From a bacterium Ga0077546 (GTDB taxonomy: Bacteria > Cyanobacteriota > Vampirovibrionia > Obscuribacterales > Obscuribacteraceae), in the NCBI GenBank assembly GCA_001464165.1, contig LNEX01000333.1, positions 1 through 14,748 on the forward strand: a stretch of 14,748 bases of DNA, given 5' to 3'. The notes below the pieces were generated by a model. It was not told the origin of the DNA. It did no database searches and saw nothing but the letters and a program-made list of their open reading frames with translations. The position numbers were made by a program, and so were the translations under genes. Below are positions 6,987 through 13,494 of this stretch, piece by piece (the stretch's first letter is position 1; the number at the start of each line of letters is the position of its first letter).

Positions 6987-7670
6987 ATGCAGTATGAAAC
7001 TATGCACGAAGGCTCTAATGCTGTTCTCCGCGTCGATCTTCAACGCGGGGAGAAATTCAAAGCCGAAGCCGGAGCCATGGTAGCTAAGTCTCAGCACCTA
7101 TCAATTAAAGGGCATATGTGGGGCGGAGTATTTGGCGCCTTCAAAAGATCATTCTTAGGTGGCGAATCTTTCTTCTTTCAAGAAATCACCGCCACTACTG
7201 GCGATGGCGATATTATCATTGCTCCATCGGTGCCCGGTGACATAAAGATATTGCCCATGCGCAATAGCGAAGATTATTATATTCAAAACGGCTGTATGCT
7301 CGCCGGTCTAGGCGACATTGAAATGGATACAAGAGTACAGAAGTTGACGGCTGGCGTATTCTCTGGTGCTGGCTTCTTTGTATTGCATGTGCGCGGTCAC
7401 GGCGAAGTAGCAGTAGCAGCCTTTGGCGCCATTATGGAAATTCCCATCGCCGCCGGTAAAGAATATATAGTCGACAACGGACACGTAGTAGCGTGGTCTG
7501 GAGACCTCGAATATCAAATAGTAAAAGCAGGTGCCAACTGGATTTCAAGCTTTACTAGTGGCGAAGGTCTAGCATGCAAATTCACAGGACCAGGAAAAGT
7601 CTGGATACAGACAAGAAACCCCAAAGGATTTGGTGCTTGGGTTCGTCGCTTTGTTCCTAGCAGGGGGTAG
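6987..7670 (+). CDS. AIM24 / TIGR00266 family protein
   Basis: A 227-residue protein whose start MQYETMHEGSNAVLRVDL, followed by GEKFKAEAGAMVAKS and FLGGESFFFQEITA, is typical of the AIM24/TIGR00266 family. The later FSGAGFFVLHVRGHGEVAVAAFG and AWSGDLEYQIV also fit. Length is normal for the family. The fold is a double-stranded beta barrel, related to the yeast mitochondrial AIM24 protein. The bacterial function is unknown, and it is not an enzyme by motif. There is no signal peptide, so it is likely cytoplasmic or membrane-associated. The start has a good ribosome site (AAGGA, about 9 bases before ATG). The gene is followed after 11 bases by the M48 peptidase gene and probably forms an operon with it. 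Confidence 0.93.
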   Translation: MQYETMHEGSNAVLRVDLQRGEKFKAEAGAMVAKSQHLSIKGHMWGGVFGAFKRSFLGGESFFFQEITATTGDGDIIIAPSVPGDIKILPMRNSEDYYIQNGCMLAGLGDIEMDTRVQKLTAGVFSGAGFFVLHVRGHGEVAVAAFGAIMEIPIAAGKEYIVDNGHVVAWSGDLEYQIVKAGANWISSFTSGEGLACKFTGPGKVWIQTRNPKGFGAWVRRFVPSRG

Positions 7671-7681
7671 ACTTTCGTCTG

Positions 7682-8758
7682 ATGAGCGAAGATTTCAAAG
7701 CTCGACTATTTGAAGCAGACGCAGCCGAAGCTAGAGTTGTTACACTGCAGCTCAGCGCTCAAGGCCTCTACATCAAAGAAATTGATGCTAACTTAAGCCT
7801 AGATGATCTCAAAATCGAAGCAGCCGGGCACGCTGGCGATCGCTTCAAAATTATCGACGAAAAGCGTGGCCTGGTACTAATTACCCACGACGATCAGCTA
7901 CTAGAGCAACTTACCAAGAGTGGCTCAACGGCTATAACAAAGCTAGCCGACGAAGCCAAAAAGAGCGTGAGGCAACGTCATAGCCGCTTTAAGCGCTACT
8001 GGTTAACGGTATCAGCAGCTCTAGCTCTGCTTGTAATTGCTACAGCCTTAGCAATGGACCCACTAGAAGCAGCGCTGGTTGCCAGCATTGACAACAAATT
8101 AGAAGCGAAAGTAGCTGATTTTCTCCCTAAGCCAAAAAACGAAGAAAAAGATACTGTTCAATCTAAACGCATAAACAAAATTGGCCAAAGACTAGTTGCC
8201 CAGCTCGACAAATGCCCATACACATTTCATTTTCAAACAAATAGAGACCCTGAAATCAATGCCTTCGCCTTTCCCGCTGGCTCCATTTATGTCAACACTG
8301 GTCTCATAGACGCCGCTCAAAGCGACGACGAACTGGCTGGGGTAATGGCCCACGAAATTGGCCATGTCTTACATCGAGATGTTTTAAGAGCCGCCGTTAG
8401 AAGAGTGGGCCTGCTCTCTTTCATAACAATTCTAACTGGCGCTGGAGCTGGTTCAGAAACTGCCGATAACATGGCCAATATGCTTTCTATGGCTGAAGGT
8501 CTCGAGAGCTTGAACTACAGCCGTAAGCAAGAAACAGCAGCCGATATTGAAGGAATTAAACTAGTGACCTTGGCCGACTACAAAGGAGAAGCCTTCATCG
8601 ATTTTTTCCAACGACTAGAAGCAGACAAACTAACCAAAGACAATGCAATGCTCGCTATCATCTCCAGCCATCCAATGAACAAAGAGAGAATAGCCATAAT
8701 CAAAGCCGAGCTAGAAAAGTTCAGGAAGCAATTGCCGACAAAAAAAATTGCTAAGTAG
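7682..8758 (+). CDS. Membrane-anchored M48 family zinc metallopeptidase
   Basis: A 358-residue protein. The N-terminal part (about 1-85) is a beta-rich cytoplasmic domain starting FKARLFEAD, similar to that of the divergent TonB-like protein. A basic stretch (KKSVRQRHSRFKRYW) leads into one membrane segment at about 106-126. The peptidase domain follows, with FHFQTNRDPEINAFAFPAGS, then the zinc site HEIGH (His224, Glu225, His228) and the third ligand Glu284 in KQETAADIEG. The final region has SSHPMNKERI, the conserved SHP of BepA/Oma1-like M48 peptidases. All catalytic residues are present. The peptidase domain is probably periplasmic and could serve envelope protein quality control (BepA-like, inferred). 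No clear ribosome site precedes the ATG, only 11 bases from the AIM24 stop, so coupling is possible. Confidence 0.93.
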   Translation: MSEDFKARLFEADAAEARVVTLQLSAQGLYIKEIDANLSLDDLKIEAAGHAGDRFKIIDEKRGLVLITHDDQLLEQLTKSGSTAITKLADEAKKSVRQRHSRFKRYWLTVSAALALLVIATALAMDPLEAALVASIDNKLEAKVADFLPKPKNEEKDTVQSKRINKIGQRLVAQLDKCPYTFHFQTNRDPEINAFAFPAGSIYVNTGLIDAAQSDDELAGVMAHEIGHVLHRDVLRAAVRRVGLLSFITILTGAGAGSETADNMANMLSMAEGLESLNYSRKQETAADIEGIKLVTLADYKGEAFIDFFQRLEADKLTKDNAMLAIISSHPMNKERIAIIKAELEKFRKQLPTKKIAK

Positions 8759-8774
8759 GCATTTTTTAAGCAAT
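8740..8774 (-). terminator. Candidate intrinsic terminator for the WG-repeat operon
   Basis: On the minus strand ATTGCT (8774-8769) pairs with AGCAAT (8752-8747) across a 16-base loop, and eight T residues follow (8747-8740, the first shared with the stem). The stem is short and AT-rich, but the T-tract is long. It lies 75 bases after the lipoprotein stop and falls inside the last codons of the convergent M48 gene. Confidence 0.4.
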
Positions 8775-8801
8775 AGAAAATCTCAGAATGCTCCCGGCGA
8801 T

Positions 8802-8861
8802 CCTGGCCCAGACCTTAGCTCAGATCATGGCTCAGCTCCTGGCTCAGATCATTGCTCCATC
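8802..8861. repeat. 12-base tandem repeat, about five degenerate copies
   Basis: Units start at 8802, 8814, 8826, 8838 and 8850 with consensus CCTGGCTCAGAT on the plus strand. The array spans the stop codon and 3' flank of the WG-repeat lipoprotein gene. Read on the minus strand in that gene's frame it encodes S-E-P-G type tetrapeptides, interrupted by two TGA codons. Confidence 0.75.
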
Positions 8862-10075
8862 ACAGCGGCAAGACCTTCACTGAAACTATTGCCAAATGTA
8901 TTTGTGCGTACAACAACCTTGCCGTCCATGTCTAAATAGATACACTTACTGTCTTCCAAGGCACGCGCCAAACCATCGCAGTAAGCTGAAATATGATCGT
9001 ATTTTGGCAGCAGCACCCAACGGCCGCTCTTATCGATTATGCCATGAAGATTATGATTGTTTCCTAAGGCATCAGTCTCTTGCATGCTAACAACTGCCCG
9101 GCCATGACGGAAATTTCCAGCCAGATTATTGCCAGAGATATCGAAGTGAGGAGCGATTACTATCTTACCTGTCCTGTCAGCATATCCGTATGCCTGACTT
9201 TGATCTGACGAGTCGAAATGTGGTGCTACCGCAGCCAAACCTTCGCTAAAAATACGAGCATCTTCGAATTCAGAGAGAAAAAGTGGTTTACCACTATAGT
9301 CAAGAAAACCCAAGCGCCGCTCTCCCCCATACTTTCCATTAGAGGCGAGGAAAATCCTGGCTGAATAGTCAATACAGTGCTGACCAGGCTTGATTACAAC
9401 CTTACCAGCCTTGTCTATATAAGCATTGCTAACAACAGCAGCACCATCAGAAAGTTGCACTGCCGCCAAACCATCGACAAATGGCTCTGCTCGAGAAAAG
9501 GTAGGCTCAATCAAAAACACACCAGTTCTATCAATGTAGCCCGCTTTTGTTCCTTTAAATGCCACCGCCAATCCTTCACTAAACTCAAATTGCTCAATCA
9601 GTGACTGGCTAAAGTCCCAATCCGGATTAGCATTAAAAGCGGCAGCTACGTGAGCAGGCAAATCAAAGCGAATTGGTACGGCTTCACTGCCGACTTTATC
9701 AATGTAACCACATTTGGTGCCGAGCCGCACGTAGGCCAAACCATCGCTAAAATTTCCTGCGCTGTCATACTTAGGCAGTATTTTCAACAGACCAGACTTA
9801 TCTATGTAGCCCCACTTGTTGCCAACTCGAACGGCACAGAGACCAGAGCTAAAATTACGAAATGGCTTGCGCCTCAATGTACAGCCACCGTATTGATCGC
9901 GGGCCACATCATCAAATTGGGGTGCTATTACAGTCCGCCCAGACTTATCGATGAAACCCCATTTTTTATGCGGTAACTTTTCTAAAACTGACACACAACC
10001 TGACAACACAGACACAAGACAGGTCGCGGCTAGAATCGGCACCAAAATAAAAAGCTTATGCTGGAAAATAGGCAT
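8849..10075 (-). CDS. WG-repeat lipoprotein
   Basis: A 408-residue protein with a lipoprotein signal: a hydrophobic core ending VSVLSGC, so Cys27 would be lipidated. The mature protein consists of about seven WG repeats, each of the form (W/Y)G(F/Y)IDKSGKxVIxPxFDxxxxFSEGLAxV. Clear copies begin WGFIDKSGRTVIAPQFDD (residue 39), WGYIDKSGLLKILPKYD, AGYIDRTGVFLIEPTF, YGYADRTGKIVIAPHFD and HGIIDKSGRWVLLPKYD. WG repeats form beta-rich solenoid or propeller-like folds with presumed binding roles. The protein is likely tethered at the envelope, with no enzyme motif. ATG 10075 has GAGGTGA about 13 bases upstream and lies 7 bases after the TolB-like stop, so it is the third gene of the hemQ operon. The normal C-terminus (FSEGLAAV) ends right at the 12-base repeat, which may be a lost tail. 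Confidence 0.92.
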   Translation of the reverse strand: MPIFQHKLFILVPILAATCLVSVLSGCVSVLEKLPHKKWGFIDKSGRTVIAPQFDDVARDQYGGCTLRRKPFRNFSSGLCAVRVGNKWGYIDKSGLLKILPKYDSAGNFSDGLAYVRLGTKCGYIDKVGSEAVPIRFDLPAHVAAAFNANPDWDFSQSLIEQFEFSEGLAVAFKGTKAGYIDRTGVFLIEPTFSRAEPFVDGLAAVQLSDGAAVVSNAYIDKAGKVVIKPGQHCIDYSARIFLASNGKYGGERRLGFLDYSGKPLFLSEFEDARIFSEGLAAVAPHFDSSDQSQAYGYADRTGKIVIAPHFDISGNNLAGNFRHGRAVVSMQETDALGNNHNLHGIIDKSGRWVLLPKYDHISAYCDGLARALEDSKCIYLDMDGKVVVRTNTFGNSFSEGLAAVMEQ

Positions 10076-10082
10076 TTTTCGA

Positions 10083-11177
10083 CTATTTCACCTCGGTTAC
10101 GCCCGGCAATCCGGGAACCCGGCGAGCACTATATATGATGACACCATTATATGTGGTGCCTGACCCAGTACCAGGGAAAAATGACGGGAGAAAAGACGGA
10201 TGCGTATATAAGTACCCTCCTGGCAGCGGAATTTTCTGTTTATTCGCACCAGAAGGCGCCATTGTGTACAGTCCAAGATTTTCAAGTCTTGTCTTATCGA
10301 AATTGACATAGACGATTGTCTTGCCATCACCAGACCACTCAGGGATGGCGCTAGTGACACCGGGACTGGTTAGCGCTTGCTCTGCCCCTGTAGCAACATT
10401 AACGCTAACAACTCGCCAATCTACCCCGCCGAAATAGCGCATAAAGACAACCATATCAGCGTTCGGCGAAAGCCACGGGTCGTAGTCTCCAAGCTTAAAA
10501 CCAAGCTCTTTAGAAGTTGCTGTGACTTGCGGTTTTGTTAGCTGCTTCAAGTCGCTGCCATTTAATTTCATTGTATACAAACAACACGGCGACCGATTCG
10601 AGTCTAAAGGCACCACCACAAAAACAACTGTGCCATTAATGCAATGTGGATCCGAAACGGCCATTCCAGCAGGCGTCGGCAAGCGCTGTGTAGACCTAGA
10701 CGATAAACGGTGCAACCTCAGCTCAGGCAAAGACTTCAAATCAGACTTATGCACATACAAAATAGAGTCGTTATCAACCCAACTGCTGTTAGCGTTTAAA
10801 ACATACGGGCCTGTCGGTTCAATAGATAGTTGATGCGAACCATCAATATCGGCAACAACCACTTCAGTATGTAAATAATCACTGCCATTCTCTTCTGCTA
10901 TTCCACCACTAAGCAGGCGATTGTAGCGAGTAAAAGTAATGTGCTTACCATCAGGAGATACCCTGGGGTGCGACAGTTCACGTTGGCTGTCAAACAAAAT
11001 CGGACGAATACCACTGCCATCAAGCTTCGCTATATAAATTCCAAAGAGGTCGTGGCCCCGATAGCCGAAAAACCACGGACTTGACGCCACGATATTCTGC
11101 CAGAAGAATCCTGTCAGAACCAGCAACCCAACCAGTAGCACAATTACTAGTACTTTTAGTCGTGGTTTTCGTCGCAT
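10083..11177 (-). CDS. Membrane-anchored TolB-like beta-propeller (PD40/WD40-like) protein
   Basis: A 364-residue protein. The N-terminus is basic followed by a hydrophobic segment (about residues 8-26, VLVIVLLVGLLVLTGFF) that is an uncleaved anchor or signal. The rest is a repeated beta-sheet structure with PD40 signatures: HPRVSPDGKHITFTRYN, YDPWLSPNADMVVFMRYFGG and PEWSGDGKTIVYVNFD, plus IYIAKLDGSG and LYTMKLNGSDLKQLT blades. This is the style of TolB and DPP-IV/prolyl-oligopeptidase propellers, but no hydrolase domain follows. It is probably a periplasmic binding or scaffold protein. It is not TolB itself by length or context: there is no N-terminal TolB domain and no pal or tolA gene nearby. 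It lies 15 bases after hemQ and 7 bases before the WG lipoprotein. Its start has only a weak GAAAG site. Confidence 0.87.
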   Translation of the reverse strand: MRRKPRLKVLVIVLLVGLLVLTGFFWQNIVASSPWFFGYRGHDLFGIYIAKLDGSGIRPILFDSQRELSHPRVSPDGKHITFTRYNRLLSGGIAEENGSDYLHTEVVVADIDGSHQLSIEPTGPYVLNANSSWVDNDSILYVHKSDLKSLPELRLHRLSSRSTQRLPTPAGMAVSDPHCINGTVVFVVVPLDSNRSPCCLYTMKLNGSDLKQLTKPQVTATSKELGFKLGDYDPWLSPNADMVVFMRYFGGVDWRVVSVNVATGAEQALTSPGVTSAIPEWSGDGKTIVYVNFDKTRLENLGLYTMAPSGANKQKIPLPGGYLYTHPSFLPSFFPGTGSGTTYNGVIIYSARRVPGLPGVTEVK

Positions 11178-11192
11178 CTTTCAATCAAGATG

Positions 11193-12056
11193 CTAGCTTA
11201 CAGCAGCAGGCTCCAACACATTAAGTGCTGGCACACCAGTACCATCAAAGTATGTCGCTAACTGATCAAGAGAGAACTGCACTCCTGAATAGAAATCGCC
11301 AAAATCACCATACTTAGAGCTAGCTTCATCGAAACGCATTTCATAAATTAGCTTCTTGAACACCATAGGATCATCGGCGTAAAGATCAACGCCCCACTCA
11401 AACTTATCAAAGCCGATAGAGCCAGATATGACCTGATTAACAAGACCGTGATAGGTTCTACCAATTTTGCCGTGCTCAATCATCAACTTGGCCCGCTCTT
11501 CGTAGGGAAGGGTGTACCAGTTGACAGCTTCGCCGCGCTTTTTATCCATCGGATAGAAACAAACATAACGTTTTTGAGGAATGCGAGCCCACAGACGACC
11601 GCCAAAGTGTGGAATCTTTGCCTGTGCCATGACCATTTCGTCGAAAGCTTCAATCCACTCAGGAGAGCCAGCTTTGAGCTCACGCTCTTTCAATGTGGCA
11701 TGAATCTTGCCTGTTGCTTCATAAAGACCAAGCTCAAGCACTGACACATAAGAAGTGGCAGGAGTGAGGTAGTTAGCCAAACGCAGCTTATCGAAAAGCA
11801 TTTGAGCGTGGGCCATACCCTCATAATTTTTACTGTAGTGAGTGAGCATCAGATCGGCCTTATGACCTACCATCTGGGCCAAACCAAGGTCGCTATCTTC
11901 GCCTTCCTTCAAGGATGACAGAGCGGCATGTGCTTCTTTTAAAATCGCGGCACGCTCATCAGCCGGCAACTCGTCCCAAGACAAGCGGTCAAAATCAAAC
12001 ATACGGTGGAGTATCCACCAACCTTCCAATGATTCGGGAACGCTGGGATGACGCAT
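11193..12056 (-). CDS. hemQ: HemQ-like coproheme decarboxylase (chlorite dismutase family)
   Basis: A 287-residue protein with the hallmarks of HemQ, the enzyme that converts coproheme III to heme b with peroxide in the coproporphyrin-dependent pathway. Visible are FGGRLWARIP (Arg154), VCFYPMDKKRGE (Tyr168, Lys172/Lys173), NWYTLP, and MIEHGKIGR with His195 as proximal heme ligand. TYHGLVNQVISGS has Gln208, not the Arg of true chlorite dismutases, and EWGVDLYADDP and YEMRFDEASSKYG follow. The spacings Arg154/Tyr168/His195/Gln208 match those I recall for Listeria HemQ (133/147/174/187). AAGGAG about 10 bases before ATG 12056 is the best ribosome site in the window. It is the first gene of an operon with the TolB-like and WG genes. 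No other heme genes are in view. Confidence 0.93.
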   Translation of the reverse strand: MRHPSVPESLEGWWILHRMFDFDRLSWDELPADERAAILKEAHAALSSLKEGEDSDLGLAQMVGHKADLMLTHYSKNYEGMAHAQMLFDKLRLANYLTPATSYVSVLELGLYEATGKIHATLKERELKAGSPEWIEAFDEMVMAQAKIPHFGGRLWARIPQKRYVCFYPMDKKRGEAVNWYTLPYEERAKLMIEHGKIGRTYHGLVNQVISGSIGFDKFEWGVDLYADDPMVFKKLIYEMRFDEASSKYGDFGDFYSGVQFSLDQLATYFDGTGVPALNVLEPAAVS

Positions 12057-12086
12057 TGGCGTAGTTCTCCTTGATGAGATAAGCAG

Positions 12087-12115
12087 GTTATATGCTAGCG
12101 CACATGACTTGGCAA
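12087..12115 (-). promoter_or_regulatory. Sigma70-type promoter for the hemQ operon
   Basis: On the minus strand TTGCCA (12115-12110) and TATAAC (12092-12087) are separated by exactly 17 bases. Each hexamer matches the consensus at 5 of 6 positions. Transcription would start near 12080, giving a leader of about 25 bases that contains the AAGGAG ribosome site. Confidence 0.65.
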
Positions 12116-12187
12116 GCGCCTAGATGCTAAGCAAGTATTTGCAATCGAGCAAGCTTGACAACGAGGGGTTCTAAGTCTTTGACAATC

Positions 12188-13279
12188 TTACTTCTCAGGA
12201 ATCGGCAAAAAGAGATCGTCGGGTGGTAATTCATAAAGAGCGCGCAAAGTGACGAAGTCATTGCGCGTAACCGGGCTACTATTTGAGTATTGAGCTTGCT
12301 GCATCCAAGTCACTGTCTCGCCATGGCCGCGCATCACGTCGCTAGGCTCATTGCTGTGCTGCCCCAGACCAAGTACATGACCAAATTCATGGGCACTTGT
12401 CTGACGCAACTGCTTAGGCGTCTGCGCCCCCCACTTGCGCAAATACTCAGTCTCAACATGAACAATGCAGCGGGCACGGGCAACACCAGTCCAAGGGTAG
12501 TAAGTGCGTCCTACTGAGTCACCACCACTCTGCGGGCACCAGAAATACAAAACATCGGCCTTTCTGGGATCATCGACAAACTTGAATTTGACAATACCTT
12601 CGGCTGCTACCCAGGCCCAGTCATTAATGCCTTCTTTGACTATCGAAGCATAGTTAGGAACATAGTGATCTACCCGACTTAAGTGCTCAAAGAAGCCCGG
12701 CTTATCAAACATTGAATAAAGCGCCCGACACTTATCAACAGTAAGATCGGGGCCAACAAAACCAGGCGGCAACTGCAAACCATCGGCAATCCAAATCTTG
12801 ATCTCTCCCTTCGACTTATCCCAGCGCATCAACTTACCGTTTTCTAGCTGCGAATAAGGACGAATAGAACTAAACTGCTTCTTCCAGTCTTTTAGGGCCT
12901 GAGCCGCCAGCTTGCCCCACTCGCTAGCAGGATCTGTCATCACAACTACGCGACAAAGGGCATGTTCAGCTATCTCCATCTGATTGGAACTGAGAGCAGA
13001 GGCAGCCAAATAATACTGAAATGAAGCATCACCCGGCTTCTTTTTAACACATTCTTGAAAGAGCTTGCAGGCTTCAGCGTAATTGCGCATCATGTACATC
13101 TGCAGGGCTTTCTGCTGCAATTTGTTCAAATCAGCCGATGCGGCAGCTGAACCAGAAGGGCTACGACTATTTTGTTTAGCCTTGAGAGCGAGAGCTTCTT
13201 GATTGACAGCAAACGAAAAGCACCAAACGAGAAGCACACCACACACTGCAACCCTTACAAAAGCCGCCCTAGCAATCAT
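12188..13279 (-). CDS. Exported TPR-containing matrixin-like zinc metalloprotease
   Basis: A 363-residue protein. The N-terminal hydrophobic segment (AAFVRVAVCGVLLVWCFSFA, about residues 5-24) is a signal peptide or anchor. Next come one or two TPR-like helix pairs (about 50-130, for example YAEACKLFQECVKKKPGDASF). The second half is a metzincin protease: GVARARCIVHVETEY precedes the extended zinc motif HEFGHVLGLGQH (His297, Glu298, His301, His307), with a Met-turn candidate in SDVMRG downstream. This is the matrixin (M10) arrangement HExxHxxGxxH. A possible substrate-binding part lies between (KADVLYFWCP). The protein is probably secreted or periplasmic, with unknown substrate. There is no obvious inhibitory Cys-switch propeptide. 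ATG 13279 is chosen although its ribosome site is weak. Confidence 0.9.
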   Translation of the reverse strand: MIARAAFVRVAVCGVLLVWCFSFAVNQEALALKAKQNSRSPSGSAAASADLNKLQQKALQMYMMRNYAEACKLFQECVKKKPGDASFQYYLAASALSSNQMEIAEHALCRVVVMTDPASEWGKLAAQALKDWKKQFSSIRPYSQLENGKLMRWDKSKGEIKIWIADGLQLPPGFVGPDLTVDKCRALYSMFDKPGFFEHLSRVDHYVPNYASIVKEGINDWAWVAAEGIVKFKFVDDPRKADVLYFWCPQSGGDSVGRTYYPWTGVARARCIVHVETEYLRKWGAQTPKQLRQTSAHEFGHVLGLGQHSNEPSDVMRGHGETVTWMQQAQYSNSSPVTRNDFVTLRALYELPPDDLFLPIPEK

Positions 13280-13318
13280 TGGTGTAATCTCGACTTAATC
13301 CACTTTGGGTGCAAGTTA

Positions 13319-13459
13319 ATGTTCAAATTCCTGTTCAAATTCGTCGCCAAACTTCTGTGGATCATTCCCTTTTCGCTGCCAGTCAAACCCATTAAACCGG
13401 AGCATCCCAATCAATTTCAACCCGCCTCTGTGCGGTTACTAGCCACCAACAACTGCTAG
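13319..13459 (+). CDS. Possible small ORF (46 codons), doubtful
   Basis: An ATG at 13319 opens 46 codons ending at 13459, in the 215-base gap between the matrixin and kinase genes. The product starts MFKFLFKFVAKLLWIIPF, an amphipathic or hydrophobic stretch, then becomes Pro-rich. There is no ribosome site, and the same frame runs further upstream through the antisense of the matrixin gene, so it may be chance. I give it low weight. Confidence 0.15.
   Translation: MFKFLFKFVAKLLWIIPFSLPVKPIKPEHPNQFQPASVRLLATNNC
13321..13342. repeat. 10-base direct repeat GTTCAAATTC, two copies
   Basis: Copies at 13321-13330 and 13333-13342, start-to-start 12 bases, lie 42 bases upstream of the matrixin start and about 150 bases before the kinase start. 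This could be a regulator site or a chance duplication. Confidence 0.45.
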
Positions 13460-13494
13460 AATTAACCTGGCTCGGCGCAGTAAATGAGTAGTAA

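Noticed and set aside
9650..9976. Plus-strand ORF of 108 codons opposite the WG-repeat gene
   Set aside because: Shadow of the WG repeats on the other strand.
10083..11177. Calling this gene tolB
   Set aside because: Propeller motifs fit, but it has an uncleaved-looking N-terminal helix, no TolB N-terminal domain and no tol-pal neighbours.
13172..13318. Upstream part of the plus-strand ORF running out of the matrixin gene
   Set aside because: Antisense to the matrixin signal peptide; Cys/Lys/Ser-rich with no coding character.
13456..13461. TAGAAT as a -10 box for the kinase
   Set aside because: No matching -35 at 16-18 bases; a single hexamer is expected by chance.
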